This document shows, piece after piece, positions 15,874-24,772 of a stretch of DNA of 27,347 bases; within the stretch, counting starts at the first letter, position 1; each line of letters opens with the position of its first letter. The stretch is from Snodgrassella alvi_G (GTDB lineage: Bacteria; Pseudomonadota; Gammaproteobacteria; Burkholderiales; Neisseriaceae): positions 1 through 27,347 of the forward strand of contig CAMLCH010000035.1 in the NCBI GenBank assembly GCA_946478525.1. Direction: 5' to 3'. A program made the position numbers and the translations under genes. The notes beneath the pieces are model-generated. The model did no database searches and was not told where the DNA came from. It saw only the letters and a program-made list of their open reading frames with translations.

Positions 15874-16550
15874 AACGTTTTAATTGCTTTTCCATCTATT
15901 AAGCCACTTTTCAGTTGCAATGTGTATATTTTACCATTATCCATGTAACTAATCCGAACAGGTATGCCACGTAGACTAGGTGCAAAAGCATATTCCACCA
16001 CATCATCACCACGATTTAGCCGATAATGACTGATACTAATCATTTCACTATTAACAGATAACTGCTCGTTGCCAACAAAACTAATATTGTTAAGCGAATA
16101 TATTTTTTTACCATTAGTCAAATAAGTATTTTTGGCTAAATGACCATCATTTATCCCCAGTTGCCAGCCCAAAGCAAACAAATCATAAACAGGTCCGTTA
16201 ACTGTTACCTGTTTAGGCTCGCTACCAGTTTTACCAAATTGAACTGTCTGGTTGGCAAAGGTTGCATAAGCGTAGGGTTTACCCTGACGAGAATCGGTGT
16301 AAGATAATGGTGTGAGAGTATTGTTAGCTACAGAACCGGACGACACGAACTTCAAATGATACAAAATTAAATTCAGTCGCACTTCTATCCGATATTGATT
16401 ATCCTGCCGGCTGAAATCCATGTTGACTGGTACACCATGATTATCAACATATTCTAGCTTAGCCAGAAGCGGTAAACCTGTTGCGCAGACAGTCAAGGAT
16501 AGAAACATCATTAAACACGTAAATAAAGCACTTGACCATGCTTTTAACAT
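15870..16550 (-). CDS. DUF3108 exported protein
   Basis: 226 residues. Signal peptide at about 1-24 (hydrophobic LFTCLMMFLSLTVCATG), then a mostly beta DUF3108 domain with PLSYTDSRQGKPYAYATF, VYDLFALGWQLG and a C-terminal RIS...LQLKSG. DUF3108 proteins are periplasmic and of unknown function, often found beside purN or purM in betaproteobacteria, as here. I start at the ATG (16550) behind the ribosome site GAGGAAA. Coupled to the rsmB-like gene by a 4-base overlap and 25 bases after purN. Confidence 0.88.
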   Translation of the reverse strand: MLKAWSSALFTCLMMFLSLTVCATGLPLLAKLEYVDNHGVPVNMDFSRQDNQYRIEVRLNLILYHLKFVSSGSVANNTLTPLSYTDSRQGKPYAYATFANQTVQFGKTGSEPKQVTVNGPVYDLFALGWQLGINDGHLAKNTYLTNGKKIYSLNNISFVGNEQLSVNSEMISISHYRLNRGDDVVEYAFAPSLRGIPVRISYMDNGKIYTLQLKSGLIDGKAIKTL

Positions 16551-16575
16551 CAATATTTCCTCAAATTTTTACTTA

Positions 16576-17211
16576 TTAATTTAATAAACTAGCTTCTTCA
16601 TCCTGAATAGCAGCAGAATGTCGAATAACACGATTGCCTTTAATCTCCAGCCTGTCTGATACAAAATCATTGACGACCTCTGGCAAAAGCTGGTGTTCGA
16701 TTCTGAGTACTCTTTGTGCCAGTGTTTCAGCAGTATCATGATCAAAGACAGGGACTGCACCCTGTGCTATTACAGGGCCACAATCCAATTCTGGCGTCAC
16801 AAAATGAATGGTACAACCAGCCACCCGACAGCCACTTTCCAGTGCGCGCTCGTGGGTATGTAAACCCGGAAAAGAAGGTAGTAATGAAGGATGTATATTG
16901 ATTAATTTGCCTGCATAATGAAGACAAAATTCTGACGAAAGAATCCGCATAAATCCAGCCAATAAGACTAAATCTGGTTGATAACCATCAATTAGACGTA
17001 TTAATGTATGGTCAAATTGTTCTCTGTCAATAAATTTGCTGTGCTCAATAACATGTGTTGTTAAACCTTGCTCAGCAGCCCACTGCAAACCCTGAGCATT
17101 AGCCTTATTACTGATAACAGCTACTATTTCTGCCTGAGCAATCTGCGCTTCAACAACTGCCCGTAGATTACTCCCGCGACCAGAAATTAACACCACAATT
17201 TTCTTCATCAT
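16576..17211 (-). CDS. purN: Phosphoribosylglycinamide formyltransferase
   Basis: 211 residues. Transfers a formyl group from 10-formyl-THF to GAR in purine synthesis. Signatures: LISGRGSNLRAV at 8-19, LAGFMRIL, INIHPSLLPSFPG (Asn105 and His107 are the catalytic pair) and ELDCGPVIAQ with Asp143. Two consecutive ATGs open the frame; the second (17208) is better spaced from GGGTAA. Lies 26 bases after murI and 25 before DUF3108, in one apparent transcription unit. Confidence 0.96.
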   Translation of the reverse strand: MMKKIVVLISGRGSNLRAVVEAQIAQAEIVAVISNKANAQGLQWAAEQGLTTHVIEHSKFIDREQFDHTLIRLIDGYQPDLVLLAGFMRILSSEFCLHYAGKLINIHPSLLPSFPGLHTHERALESGCRVAGCTIHFVTPELDCGPVIAQGAVPVFDHDTAETLAQRVLRIEHQLLPEVVNDFVSDRLEIKGNRVIRHSAAIQDEEASLLN

Positions 17212-17237
17212 TTACCCATCAAATTTTGTTAAGCAAT

Positions 17238-18047
17238 TTAGCCCAGCGAAACCATTTCTAATTGCTCCAAACTGCGACCTAAAAACCTTTCGCCGATAGT
17301 TTGAAAGCGTAGTGGAATATCGCTAACATAGAAATGATACTTAGCGCCGGTATGGTTAGGGTTGGTCAACTGACAACGGTCCAAGGCATCAGCAGTTGCA
17401 CTGGCCGTGGTGATTGCGGAATCAACTAATTTTAGTTGTGGCGCTTCTTGTTTAATTAAAGGCTTTAATAACGGATAATGAGTACAGCCTAAAACCAGTG
17501 TATCAACATCTTCTGCCAGTATAGGCTTCAGATACTCACGCGCAGTCAGACGGGTAACTTCATGATCGAGCCAACCTTCCTCTACTAGCGGTACCAGTAA
17601 CGAACAGGCTTGTGAGAAAACCCGTGTCTGTGCATTCTGATTATGAATTGCCCGAGCATAGGCATTACTGTTCACCGTAGTACTGGTAGCAATCACGCCA
17701 ATATGATTATTGCGGGTCGTTGCTAAAGCCGCCTGAGCACCAGCAGCAATCACATCTAATACAGGCATAGACCCAGCTAATTGCCGTACTTTTTCTCTTG
17801 CTACAGCCGCAATGGTATTACAGGCCACCACCAAAGCTTTAACATCATGTTCCAGTAAAAAAGAGACAATTTGTTCGGTATACAGCTCGATGGTATGACG
17901 GGATTTTACCCCATAAGGTACACGTGCTGTATCACCAAAATAGATAATATTTTCATTGGGTAAGCGCTCCATTAGAGCACGAACCACAGTGAGTCCGCCC
18001 ACGCCGGAATCAAATACACCGATTGGACGTTGTTGAATTGTAGTCAT
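17238..18047 (-). CDS. murI: Glutamate racemase
   Basis: 269 residues. Makes D-glutamate for peptidoglycan. Signatures: GVFDSGVGGLTV at 10-21, YFGDTARVPYG at 36-46, first catalytic cysteine Cys76 in VACNTIAA and second Cys188 in LGCTHYPLL. Cytosolic and full length. First gene of the minus-strand run; its promoter should lie in the 270-base gap shared with tsaE. Confidence 0.97.
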   Translation of the reverse strand: MTTIQQRPIGVFDSGVGGLTVVRALMERLPNENIIYFGDTARVPYGVKSRHTIELYTEQIVSFLLEHDVKALVVACNTIAAVAREKVRQLAGSMPVLDVIAAGAQAALATTRNNHIGVIATSTTVNSNAYARAIHNQNAQTRVFSQACSLLVPLVEEGWLDHEVTRLTAREYLKPILAEDVDTLVLGCTHYPLLKPLIKQEAPQLKLVDSAITTASATADALDRCQLTNPNHTGAKYHFYVSDIPLRFQTIGERFLGRSLEQLEMVSLG

Positions 18048-18235
18048 TGATAATCTATCACATTATTTCCAGAAAATAGGCTATTTCTTTGCCTCAACAG
18101 AGACCAGTTGAGTTCTTTATTATATCATTTACCATAATGAAAAACTCATACTCAAAAAGAGCTTAACTTTTCTGCAGAATCAAACGACTGCCAGCAGCAG
18201 GAAGAAATATGTTAAAATTTGCAAAATCATTATCG

Positions 18236-18241
18236 TATAAT
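18236..18241 (+). promoter_or_regulatory. Candidate -10 for tsaE-amiC
   Basis: A TATAAT hexamer 78 bases before the tsaE start in the divergent gap. The -35 is poor, so this is tentative. Confidence 0.3.
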
Positions 18242-18318
18242 AACTGGTAGCACGGCTAACCTTTCGATTAAGTATACTTTAACGCATAATAGAGCAAATT
18301 TTTTATTCAGAATAAATT

Positions 18319-18789
18319 ATGTTTGTCGCAGAGAATCACGCAGTATTATTAGCTAATGAAACTGAAACGCTTTCCCTTGGCGCTCGGATTGCTCCTAATA
18401 TCACCGCACCTCTTATTATCTGGTTGCAGGGCGATTTAGGAGCTGGCAAGACTACATTTACGCGCGGTCTGCTCAATGCTCTGGGGCACCATGGTGCAGT
18501 CAAAAGCCCCACCTACAATATTGTTGAAAGCTATCCGTTACAGAAATTTATCTTGCATCATTTTGATTTATATCGATTCCAAACAGCTGATGAATGGCTG
18601 GATGCTGGTTTAGATGAACTGTTCACTGCTAACAGTGTTAGTTTGATTGAATGGCCACAACAGGGTGCAGATTTTGTACCAAAACCAGATATCATTTTAC
18701 ATTTAACCACGATCAATCATGGTCGGAATGCAGAATTAACTGCTGTCAGCGATCATGGCAAGCACTTAATCGCCTCAATAAAAAACTAA
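18319..18789 (+). CDS. tsaE: tRNA t6A biosynthesis ATPase TsaE
   Basis: 156 residues, P-loop protein needed with TsaB, TsaC and TsaD to form N6-threonylcarbamoyl-adenosine at tRNA position 37. Walker A GDLGAGKTT at 38-46, SPTYNIVESY switch region, FDLYR and LIEWPQQG near the C-terminus, all diagnostic. Only 2 bases separate its stop from amiC, so the pair forms an operon, a common arrangement. Confidence 0.96.
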   Translation: MFVAENHAVLLANETETLSLGARIAPNITAPLIIWLQGDLGAGKTTFTRGLLNALGHHGAVKSPTYNIVESYPLQKFILHHFDLYRFQTADEWLDAGLDELFTANSVSLIEWPQQGADFVPKPDIILHLTTINHGRNAELTAVSDHGKHLIASIKN

Positions 18790-18791
18790 TT

Positions 18792-20108
18792 ATGCCTACA
18801 CTAAGTCGCCGCTCACTTTTGCTTGCCTCCACCGGTACCCTACTAATCACACTGACACCAAGAGTTCGTGCTGCTAAAATTGGGGCAGACATTGTATCTA
18901 CTCGTATCTGGCCAGCTAACGCCTATACCCGCATGACGCTGGAATCTACCACACCGATACAATTTAAGTATTTCCAGTTAAAAAACCCTGACCGGCTAGT
19001 TATTGATATTCAAGGCTCAGCCACCAATCAGGTGTTGCAGGAACTCGGTAAAAAAGTATTACCACGAGACCCTTATATTACCAGTGTACGAATCGGACAG
19101 TTTAATCCAGAAACCATCCGTATCGTCATGGATTTAAAAACTACCGTTAACCCGCAAGTATTTTCACTCGCTCCCGTTGCCAATTTTAAAAACCGCTTAG
19201 TGGTAGACCTGTATCCAACCAAAAGCGTTGCTATCGAACAAGAAAAAAATGATCCCTTGATGGCCTTATTACAAGACTATAGTCATGGTAAAATCAATAG
19301 CGACGGTACTAGTCAGGCTCAGGCAACAGCCCCCACTCCACCGGTGGTTAACAGACCGGATAACAAAACACCGACGCCATCCCAAAATCCTCCATCTGGT
19401 AAACCACCCAAACTAAACCGACAACCAGTCATCATGATTGATCCCGGTCATGGTGGCGAAGATCCCGGAGCCACAGGTCCGTCAGGATTACATGAAAAAA
19501 ATGTTGTATTAGCCATTGGTCGATTGGTAAAAAAAGTTCTGGATGGATATGGCTACAAAACTTATATGACGCGCAATGAAGATATATTTATCCCGTTGGG
19601 TGTTCGCGTTGCCAAAGCTCGATCTCTTAAAGCAGACGTGTTTGTTTCTATTCATGCTGATGCCTTTACCAACCCATCAGCTAAGGGCACTGGAGTTTAT
19701 GCCCTCAATCCTAAAGGTGCAACCAGCGCAGCGGCTAAATATCTAGCCAAAACGCAAAACGCAGCTGATGCTATAGGAGGGGTAATCTATTCTGGTGACA
19801 AAAATGTTAATAACACCTTATTTGACCTGACTCAGACAGCTACCATTAAAGATAGTTTGAAACTGGGCAAAGATGTATTAAACCGACTGGGTAAAATCAA
19901 TACTTTACACAAAGGCAGCGTGGATCAGGCTAATTTTGCCGTATTAAAAGCACCTGATATTCCTTCTATTTTGGTTGAAACAGCATTTATTTCGAACCCC
20001 GGAGAAGAACGATTACTATCTTCCAATGACTTTCGTTTGAAAATGGCTAATTCAATAGCTTCTGGTATCAAAGACTATTTATCTACCGCGGTACTGGCAC
20101 GTCGCTGA
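18792..20108 (+). CDS. amiC: Tat-exported N-acetylmuramoyl-L-alanine amidase AmiC
   Basis: 438 residues. The N-terminus has a twin-arginine signal (SRRSLLLAS) and likely cleavage after RVRA (residue 27). An AMIN domain (about 30-140) targets septal peptidoglycan; a Pro/Thr/Asn-rich linker spans about 170-210. The zinc amidase_3 domain runs from about 212: IDPGHGGEDPGA with His220, Glu235 in LHEKN, SIHADAF, and the catalytic end LVETAFISNPGEE. It cleaves the amide between MurNAc and the stem peptide at daughter-cell separation. The frame extends back into tsaE, but the ATG at 18792 gives the proper signal peptide. Confidence 0.96.
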   Translation: MPTLSRRSLLLASTGTLLITLTPRVRAAKIGADIVSTRIWPANAYTRMTLESTTPIQFKYFQLKNPDRLVIDIQGSATNQVLQELGKKVLPRDPYITSVRIGQFNPETIRIVMDLKTTVNPQVFSLAPVANFKNRLVVDLYPTKSVAIEQEKNDPLMALLQDYSHGKINSDGTSQAQATAPTPPVVNRPDNKTPTPSQNPPSGKPPKLNRQPVIMIDPGHGGEDPGATGPSGLHEKNVVLAIGRLVKKVLDGYGYKTYMTRNEDIFIPLGVRVAKARSLKADVFVSIHADAFTNPSAKGTGVYALNPKGATSAAAKYLAKTQNAADAIGGVIYSGDKNVNNTLFDLTQTATIKDSLKLGKDVLNRLGKINTLHKGSVDQANFAVLKAPDIPSILVETAFISNPGEERLLSSNDFRLKMANSIASGIKDYLSTAVLARR

Positions 20109-20194
20109 GAACAATGACTGACTAAGATAGTGTTTCTAAAATTGTTACTATCAAAACAGTTGAAATATCTGAACAAAACAGGCACTCTAAAATA

Positions 20195-20215
20195 AAAGCT
20201 GTCACCGGCAGCTTT
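20195..20215 (+). terminator. Hairpin after amiC
   Basis: AAAGCTGTC / GGCAGCTTT (one T-G wobble) with a 3-base loop, 87 nt after the amiC stop. The T-run behind it is short, so it may be a weak terminator or a stability hairpin. Confidence 0.5.
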
Positions 20216-20931
20216 AAAAACTTGTCATCAACAAATAAAATTTAAACAATTAAGTTCTAAGGCTTGTCTAAACCTTTTGAAACTAAAGTTTATTAAAACC
20301 AGTATTGATAAAAAAGCAATATTTTTTCATATTACCTTTTATTCAGAGATGGAATGATTACAAAATGAAAAATACGTATTGGAATTTTTCATATCTACTA
20401 GATGTTTAATACAAAAGCACAATATCTCCTAAAGACACCATCTTTCGAACTAACTATTGTTTAAATTATATATGTACTTATTCCATGCAGATTATTGAAA
20501 TAAACCATAAAACATATAACTATAAAACTTAAAAACTGCGACAAGGCAGCTTAGAAAATTTATGAAGATAAAGCCGCCCATAAACAGCTATCTTGATTTA
20601 TATCTCAATCAATATTTACAAGTCAGAAATAGCTATAGAAAAATCTTAGCCAAGTTTAGTATATCTTTAATTGATTTCATGGTGATCGTGTCTATGTATA
20701 TTAAACCACAGTCACTCTTATTTATTGGGACATCTACTGCTTAAAGCAAATTTAATTAGATAAGCTACACAGACCTGAGCCAGTTTAAAAATTTTGATTT
20801 TAAAGGATTTGTAGCTTCCACAGTTTTATACTGAATTAACTTTAGAGATACGACTGTACAGATAGCTCTAATTAACAGGGTGATTTTATAGTTATGAATA
20901 TTGGATAAACTACAGAAAGTTCTAAAAACAA
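20216..20931. other. Gene-poor AT-rich spacer
   Basis: About 700 bases between amiC and the tRNA-Ser terminator. The only open frame of note (20562-20744, plus, 60 codons) lacks a well-placed ribosome site and resembles nothing I know; I do not call it. No RNA gene or repeat recognised. Confidence 0.5.
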
Positions 20932-20970
20932 AATAAAAGCCGGCAAAAATTATCTCTGCTGGCTTTATTT
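20932..20970 (-). terminator. tRNA-Ser terminator
   Basis: On the minus strand AAAGCCAGCA pairs with TGCCGGCTTT (one wobble), followed by TATTTTGTTTTT. It lies about 93 nt past the tRNA 3' end. Intrinsic terminator. Confidence 0.7.
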
Positions 20971-21062
20971 GTCTTACTAAAATTCGAATTTTTAAACTGG
21001 TACCTAATAATTTAGAATTTTATTTATTATAATAATAAATTCAATTAGTTATCTAGAAAATT

Positions 21063-21153
21063 TGGCGGAGAGGAAGGGATTCGAACCCTCGATACGCTAT
21101 TAACGTATACACGCTTTCCAGGCGTGCGACTTCAACCACTCATCCACCTCTCC
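21063..21153 (-). tRNA. tRNA-Ser (GGA)
   Basis: 91-nt class II tRNA with a long variable arm. Acceptor GGAGAGG pairs with CCTCTCC, discriminator G and encoded CCA. Anticodon loop CTGGAAA gives anticodon GGA, reading UCC/UCU serine codons. T-arm GGTTCGAATCC. Confidence 0.97.
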
Positions 21154-21216
21154 GTGAGTATGGAAGCGCGAATTATAGCTATAGCAAATCCATCTGGCAA
21201 GCATTACCACCGAAAA

Positions 21217-21666
21217 TCACAAAAACAAAGACAATATTCCGGCTGCAATCAATGGCCCTACCGGCACACCGCGGAAAAATGCTACGCCAATAATTGTACC
21301 GATCATTAAACCAGTAACAACAGGAGGATTAAGTTGCATTAATTGCACACCCCGGCCACCAAGCCATGCAACTAATATTCCCACAAGAATGGCTGCTATG
21401 GTTTTCCAACTAGTAAATAAAGCTAAGATCTGCGGTGCCTGCACCTTACCAGTAATTAACGGAGCTAGCACACCAAGCATCAGCAGCAAAATCCCCAATT
21501 GCACCCCATATTTTTCTAGCATCGGAGCATATTTAAGCAATGGAGTTTGTTGAACCAACAAAATAATCAATGCAGAAATCGTTATCGCAGGATTATGACC
21601 CAGAATACCCAAACCAACAAACACCAATAACAGCAGCGCATTTGCATTGCTTGCCCAAAGAGACAT
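21217..21666 (-). CDS. DUF441 (YeaL-like) membrane protein
   Basis: 149 residues, four or more hydrophobic segments. Family signatures: GHNPAITIS.LIILLVQQTPL, EKYGVQLGI, GVLAPLITGK, LVGILVAWLGGRGV and a C-terminal FFRGVPVGPLIAAGILSL. Inner-membrane protein of unknown function, widespread in proteobacteria. Start ATG at 21666 with AAAGG upstream; a TTG seven codons earlier is less likely. A duplicated copy of its 5' end and leader lies directly upstream (21711-21938). Confidence 0.92.
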   Translation of the reverse strand: MSLWASNANALLLLVFVGLGILGHNPAITISALIILLVQQTPLLKYAPMLEKYGVQLGILLLMLGVLAPLITGKVQAPQILALFTSWKTIAAILVGILVAWLGGRGVQLMQLNPPVVTGLMIGTIIGVAFFRGVPVGPLIAAGILSLFL

Positions 21667-21750
21667 AACTGAACCTTTCAAACCCAAAAACGCTTGGTCT
21701 ACAATTTATTTTAATTTCGACTACAAAAAAGACCCATCCACCATATCATC
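21580..21750. repeat. Tandem repeat unit 1: DUF441 5' end and leader
   Basis: About 170 bases covering the first 29 codons or so of the DUF441 gene and its upstream region. Repeated at 21760-21938 with about 80 percent identity by eye; spacing about 182 bases. Confidence 0.8.
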
Positions 21751-21848
21751 ACTGCAGTAAGCGTTATCTTAGGATTATGACCGAGAACACCCAAACCAAT
21801 GAACACAAATAACAGAAATGCATTTGCATCGTTTCGCCAAAGAGACAT
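21711..21848 (-). pseudogene. Truncated DUF441 duplicate
   Basis: Encodes MSLWRNDANAFLLFVFIGLG followed by VLGHNPKITLTA, clearly the N-terminus of the neighbouring DUF441 protein. It then runs into foreign sequence (VMIWWMGLFCSRN) and a stop after 45 residues, where the tandem duplication junction lies. Its start codon and AAAGG site are retained, so a short hydrophobic peptide could still be translated, reading toward the intact gene. Confidence 0.8.
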
Positions 21849-21938
21849 AACTAAACCTTTCAAAACAAATAATGCTTAGTCTACAACTTATTTCCATTTA
21901 GACTACAGAAAAGACTAATCATCCATAACCATATCATC
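21760..21938. repeat. Tandem repeat unit 2: duplicated DUF441 5' end
   Basis: Diverged second copy of the unit at 21580-21750. It ends in ACCATATCATC, as unit 1 ends in CCATATCATC, directly before the stop codon of the DUF1841 gene. Confidence 0.78.
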
Positions 21939-22436
21939 TTATTTATCAATTAAATTGACTATATTTATTTCATGCGGATTTAATCTTTTTTCATCTTCTG
22001 CTCCTATAGCCAGCAATTGCCGCAAACGGGTCATATAGGCATTCACATCCAAACCTTGATGATAACGCTGCGCCTGCCAAATGGTCTCGGCCAACGCCTC
22101 CATCATCGCATGTTCTGCCTGCACCCAGTCACCAGCATATTTAACACATAAACGTTGATGAATAAGAGCAATCCCAAAAGGCTGATCAATTGCCACCTGC
22201 TCCTGAATAGATAAATGCAAAGATAAATGCAAAAAAGGATTGGTTTCTCCCTCTTCTGGCGTCCAGTTACGTGATAAATATGTTTCAACATTTTCTAGAT
22301 ATGGTGCATATTCAGAATGAGCAGCTATAATCCGCAAAGCTTTTTGCTGCAATGCATCCAGCAAAGCCGGCTGCTGACGTTTACGCCATACATCCGCAAA
22401 AAAATGACGTACATCATCGGTACTGACATCGTACAT
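21939..22436 (-). CDS. DUF1841 protein
   Basis: 165 residues, cytosolic, mostly helical. Family marks: MYDVSTDDVRHFFADVWRK at the start, GETNPFLHLSLHLSIQEQ, DQPFGI, AEHAMMEALAETIWQAQR and NAYMTRLRQLL. DUF1841 is a beta/gammaproteobacterial family of unknown function; the conserved His and Glu residues hint at metal binding, which is untested. I use the ATG at 22436, with GGGTG upstream, because family members begin at this MY. The stop abuts the duplicated DUF441 leader. Confidence 0.88.
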   Translation of the reverse strand: MYDVSTDDVRHFFADVWRKRQQPALLDALQQKALRIIAAHSEYAPYLENVETYLSRNWTPEEGETNPFLHLSLHLSIQEQVAIDQPFGIALIHQRLCVKYAGDWVQAEHAMMEALAETIWQAQRYHQGLDVNAYMTRLRQLLAIGAEDEKRLNPHEINIVNLIDK

Positions 22437-22827
22437 ACAAGCACCCATTGCAAACAAAATAATACAAATTATAAAACATTGTCCTCATCACTGATAACTT
22501 ATTCCTATTGTGGCAACAAGCTTCTTAGTAATAGAAGATATTTTTAAAATAGATTAATAACTGAACATTTATGATTAATCATCAATTTGGCTGCAAATTA
22601 AAAATTTCATCTAAATTAAGTTTAAAATTGATTAAAGATAAAGCAAGATTCGTTCATTTCTACAGCAATTATTGCTAGCCTTACCGCAGGACGTGTAATA
22701 AGATTTTTTATTCTCTTATAAACCTGAATAATTCCCATAAATTGGCATTATCAGATTGCCAGTATCGTAATTTTATAAAAAGCTGGCAAATAACTTACGA
22801 CATGAGTTAGCTGTTTGCACTGAATGG
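22437..22827. other. Intergenic region before the secreted-protein array
   Basis: About 390 bases, no gene seen. Two perfect palindromes, ATGATTAATCAT (22571-22582) and AGCAAT-T-ATTGCT (22664-22676), could be operator or terminator parts. A weak stem TGGCA/TGCCA at 22743-22761 lies downstream of the array's last gene. Confidence 0.4.
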
Positions 22828-23181
22828 CTATGGCATACATTTTACCTGTACTGGTGCCGTTGTTCTTTCACAATAAGCTGCTCCCTTCGCATTAAGAACA
22901 ATGTAATGAGGGATTTTCTCATACGCACAAACTACTGATGGATCCATTAATGTATCTAGAACCCATACTTCTTTGTTTTTTTTATACTCAGGTACTAATG
23001 ATGCTTTCATACATACTGGACCATCATATACCATGACTTCAGTAAGTTTATGAATACTATGTCCATCAGAAAATGTTGGTGGACAACTCACAACAGGAGT
23101 CTGAGCATAGCAATTAATTGATACTACGCCTTGTAACAGGCTAATAAATAATGCTACTATTTTTTTACTATTTGATAACAT
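22828..23181 (-). CDS. Secreted STY0301-like small protein, copy 1 (type A)
   Basis: 117 residues. Signal peptide at about 1-26 with cleavage after CYA; the mature chain begins QTPVVSCPPTFSDG. Conserved marks: Cys33, YDGPVCM with Cys57, LVPEYKKNKEVW, VVCAYE with Cys85, AAYCE with Cys104 and VKCMP with Cys115. The pattern (CP, F/YDGP, L.P, W, C.Y, CE, KC end) resembles the STY0301-like family as I remember it, whose function is not established. Periplasmic or secreted, with probable disulfides. It is followed upstream by a 200-base spacer shared with copy 4. Weak ribosome site, as in the rest of the array. Confidence 0.75.
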   Translation of the reverse strand: MLSNSKKIVALFISLLQGVVSINCYAQTPVVSCPPTFSDGHSIHKLTEVMVYDGPVCMKASLVPEYKKNKEVWVLDTLMDPSVVCAYEKIPHYIVLNAKGAAYCERTTAPVQVKCMP

Positions 23182-23388
23182 ATAAACTAATATCTGTCAT
23201 TTTGAGTACAAGGATTAATTTTTCAAACTCAAAATCGCATCACTTTCATAATCTACTATTTCATTATTCATAGAATCGATACTCCTTTTTGGCTTAAATA
23301 ATCTGCCATGATTGGTTATATTCCAAATCCAAAAAGATGCAGCTAAGTTATTTCTATCCTATAAACTAATCATGATTATATTAAATGA

Positions 23389-23763
23389 TTAAGACATACA
23401 TCTTGCCTGTAAAGGTTTATTGGTAACTTCGCAAAAGTTCGCGCCCTTTGCATCAAAAACAATATAATGATTAGCTTTGGCGTATGTACAGATTAAAAAA
23501 GGGTCATACTTCGTTCCAAACACCTTCCAATATTGTTTATCTTTTTTAAATTCTGGCTTTAGCTCAGCATTTAATTCAACTGGTCCATCGAATACCCTGG
23601 CATTCTTAAACCGGTAAACATTATGCCCGTCAGAAAATGTCGCCGGACAACTCACAACAGGAGTCTGGGCCAGACAATAAATCGATACAATATTAAAAAA
23701 TAAAGCCAATAAATACTGAGGCAATTTTCGATTATTTAATAGTATAAAATTCATACTAATCAT
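23389..23763 (-). CDS. Secreted STY0301-like small protein, copy 2 (type B)
   Basis: 124 residues. Longer type B signal peptide (MISMNFILLNNRKLPQYLLA...), cleaved after CLA near residue 32. The mature chain starts QTPVVSCPATFSDGH. The body differs from type A: VFDGPVELNAELKPEFKK, YWKVFGTKYDPFLICTYAK, DAKGANFCEVTNKP and RCMS. Cysteines 39, 92, 111 and 122 are kept; the extra type A cysteine after DGPV is absent, leaving an even number for two disulfides. The same body occurs in the broken copy at 24773-25129. An internal ATG three codons in is a possible alternative start. Confidence 0.75.
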   Translation of the reverse strand: MISMNFILLNNRKLPQYLLALFFNIVSIYCLAQTPVVSCPATFSDGHNVYRFKNARVFDGPVELNAELKPEFKKDKQYWKVFGTKYDPFLICTYAKANHYIVFDAKGANFCEVTNKPLQARCMS

Positions 23764-23802
23764 AAGTAAATCTTTAAGGCCTTTGATGATTTATAAAAAT
23801 TA

Positions 23803-24174
23803 TCAAGGCATACATTTTACTTCTACTGGTGCATTTGTTTTTTCACAATAAGCTGCTTCCTTCACATTAAGAACAACGTAATGACGGGTATTCTCATACG
23901 TGCAAACTAATGAAGGTTCCCTTAATGTATCTAAATCCCATATTTCTTTATTTTTTTTAGACTCAGGTACTAATGATAAATCCATACATACTGGACCATC
24001 ATATGCATAAACATCATCAAGCTTATGAACACCATGCCCGTCAGAAAATGTTGACGGGCAACTCACAACAGGAGTCTGGGCTAGACAATAAATTGATACA
24101 ATATTAAAAAATAAAGCCAAAAAATACTGAGGCAATTTTCGAGTATTCAATAGTATAAAATTCATGCTAATCAT
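23803..24174 (-). CDS. Secreted STY0301-like small protein, copy 3 (mosaic)
   Basis: 123 residues. The first 40 are almost identical to copy 2 (type B signal MISMNFILLNTRKLPQYFLA and QTPVVSCP), while the rest matches copy 4 (KLDDVYAYDGPVCM, SLVPE.KKNKE.WDLD, LVCTYENT, EAAYCEKTNAPVEVKCMP). It is thus a type B head on a type A body, a recombination product between neighbours. Cysteines 39, 63, 91, 110 and 121. The 38-base spacers on both sides are nearly the same, as expected from unequal exchange. Confidence 0.78.
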   Translation of the reverse strand: MISMNFILLNTRKLPQYFLALFFNIVSIYCLAQTPVVSCPSTFSDGHGVHKLDDVYAYDGPVCMDLSLVPESKKNKEIWDLDTLREPSLVCTYENTRHYVVLNVKEAAYCEKTNAPVEVKCMP

Positions 24175-24212
24175 AAGTAAATCTTAAAGACTTCTTTGAT
24201 GATTTATAAAAA

Positions 24213-24569
24213 TTATCTAGGCATACATTTTACTTCTACTGGTGCATTTGTTTTTTCACAATAAGCTGCCCCCTTCGCATTAATAACAACGTAATGTTCA
24301 GTATTTTCATACGTACAAACTAACGAAGGATCCCTTAATGCATCTAAATCCCATACTTGTTTGTTTTTTTTATACTCAGGTACTAATGATACCTTCATAC
24401 ATACTGGACCATCATATGCATAAACATCATCAAGCTTATGAACACCATGTGCGTCAGAAAAAGATGACGGACAACTCACAACAGGAATCTGAGCATAGCA
24501 ATTAATTGATACTATGCTGAGTAACAGACTAATAAATAATGTTACTAGTGTTTTGTTATTCGATAACAT
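24213..24569 (-). CDS. Secreted STY0301-like small protein, copy 4 (type A)
   Basis: 118 residues, closest to copy 1 in signal (MLSNNKTLVTLFISLLLSIV) and to copy 3 in body. Cleavage expected after CYA (residue 26); the mature chain opens QIPVVSCPSSFSDAHG. Cysteines 33, 57, 85, 104 and 115, with an extra terminal Arg after KCMP. Function unknown. Separated from the broken type B copy upstream by the same 200-base spacer that follows copy 1. Confidence 0.76.
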   Translation of the reverse strand: MLSNNKTLVTLFISLLLSIVSINCYAQIPVVSCPSSFSDAHGVHKLDDVYAYDGPVCMKVSLVPEYKKNKQVWDLDALRDPSLVCTYENTEHYVVINAKGAAYCEKTNAPVEVKCMPR

Positions 24570-24772
24570 ACAAATTAATATCTATTATTTTGAGCACAAC
24601 CATTTATTTTCAAACTCAATATTGCAACACTTTGATAATCTACCACCTCATTACCCATAGAATCAAAACTTCATTTTAACTTAAATAATTTACCAGATTG
24701 ATTATATCCTATATTCAAGTATATGCAGATAAATTATTCCTGCAAGTATACTGATAAGATTATATTTAATGA

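Larger units (their letters stand above)
22828..23763. repeat. Duplicated segment, unit 1 (type A gene, spacer, type B gene)
   Basis: This segment of about 935 bases is homologous throughout, including the non-coding spacer 23182-23388, to 24213-25129. It shows that an A+B pair was duplicated as a block. Confidence 0.7.

Noticed and set aside
20562..20744. Plus-strand open frame of 60 codons after amiC
   Set aside because: No well-placed ribosome site and no recognisable features; chance in AT-rich DNA is likelier.
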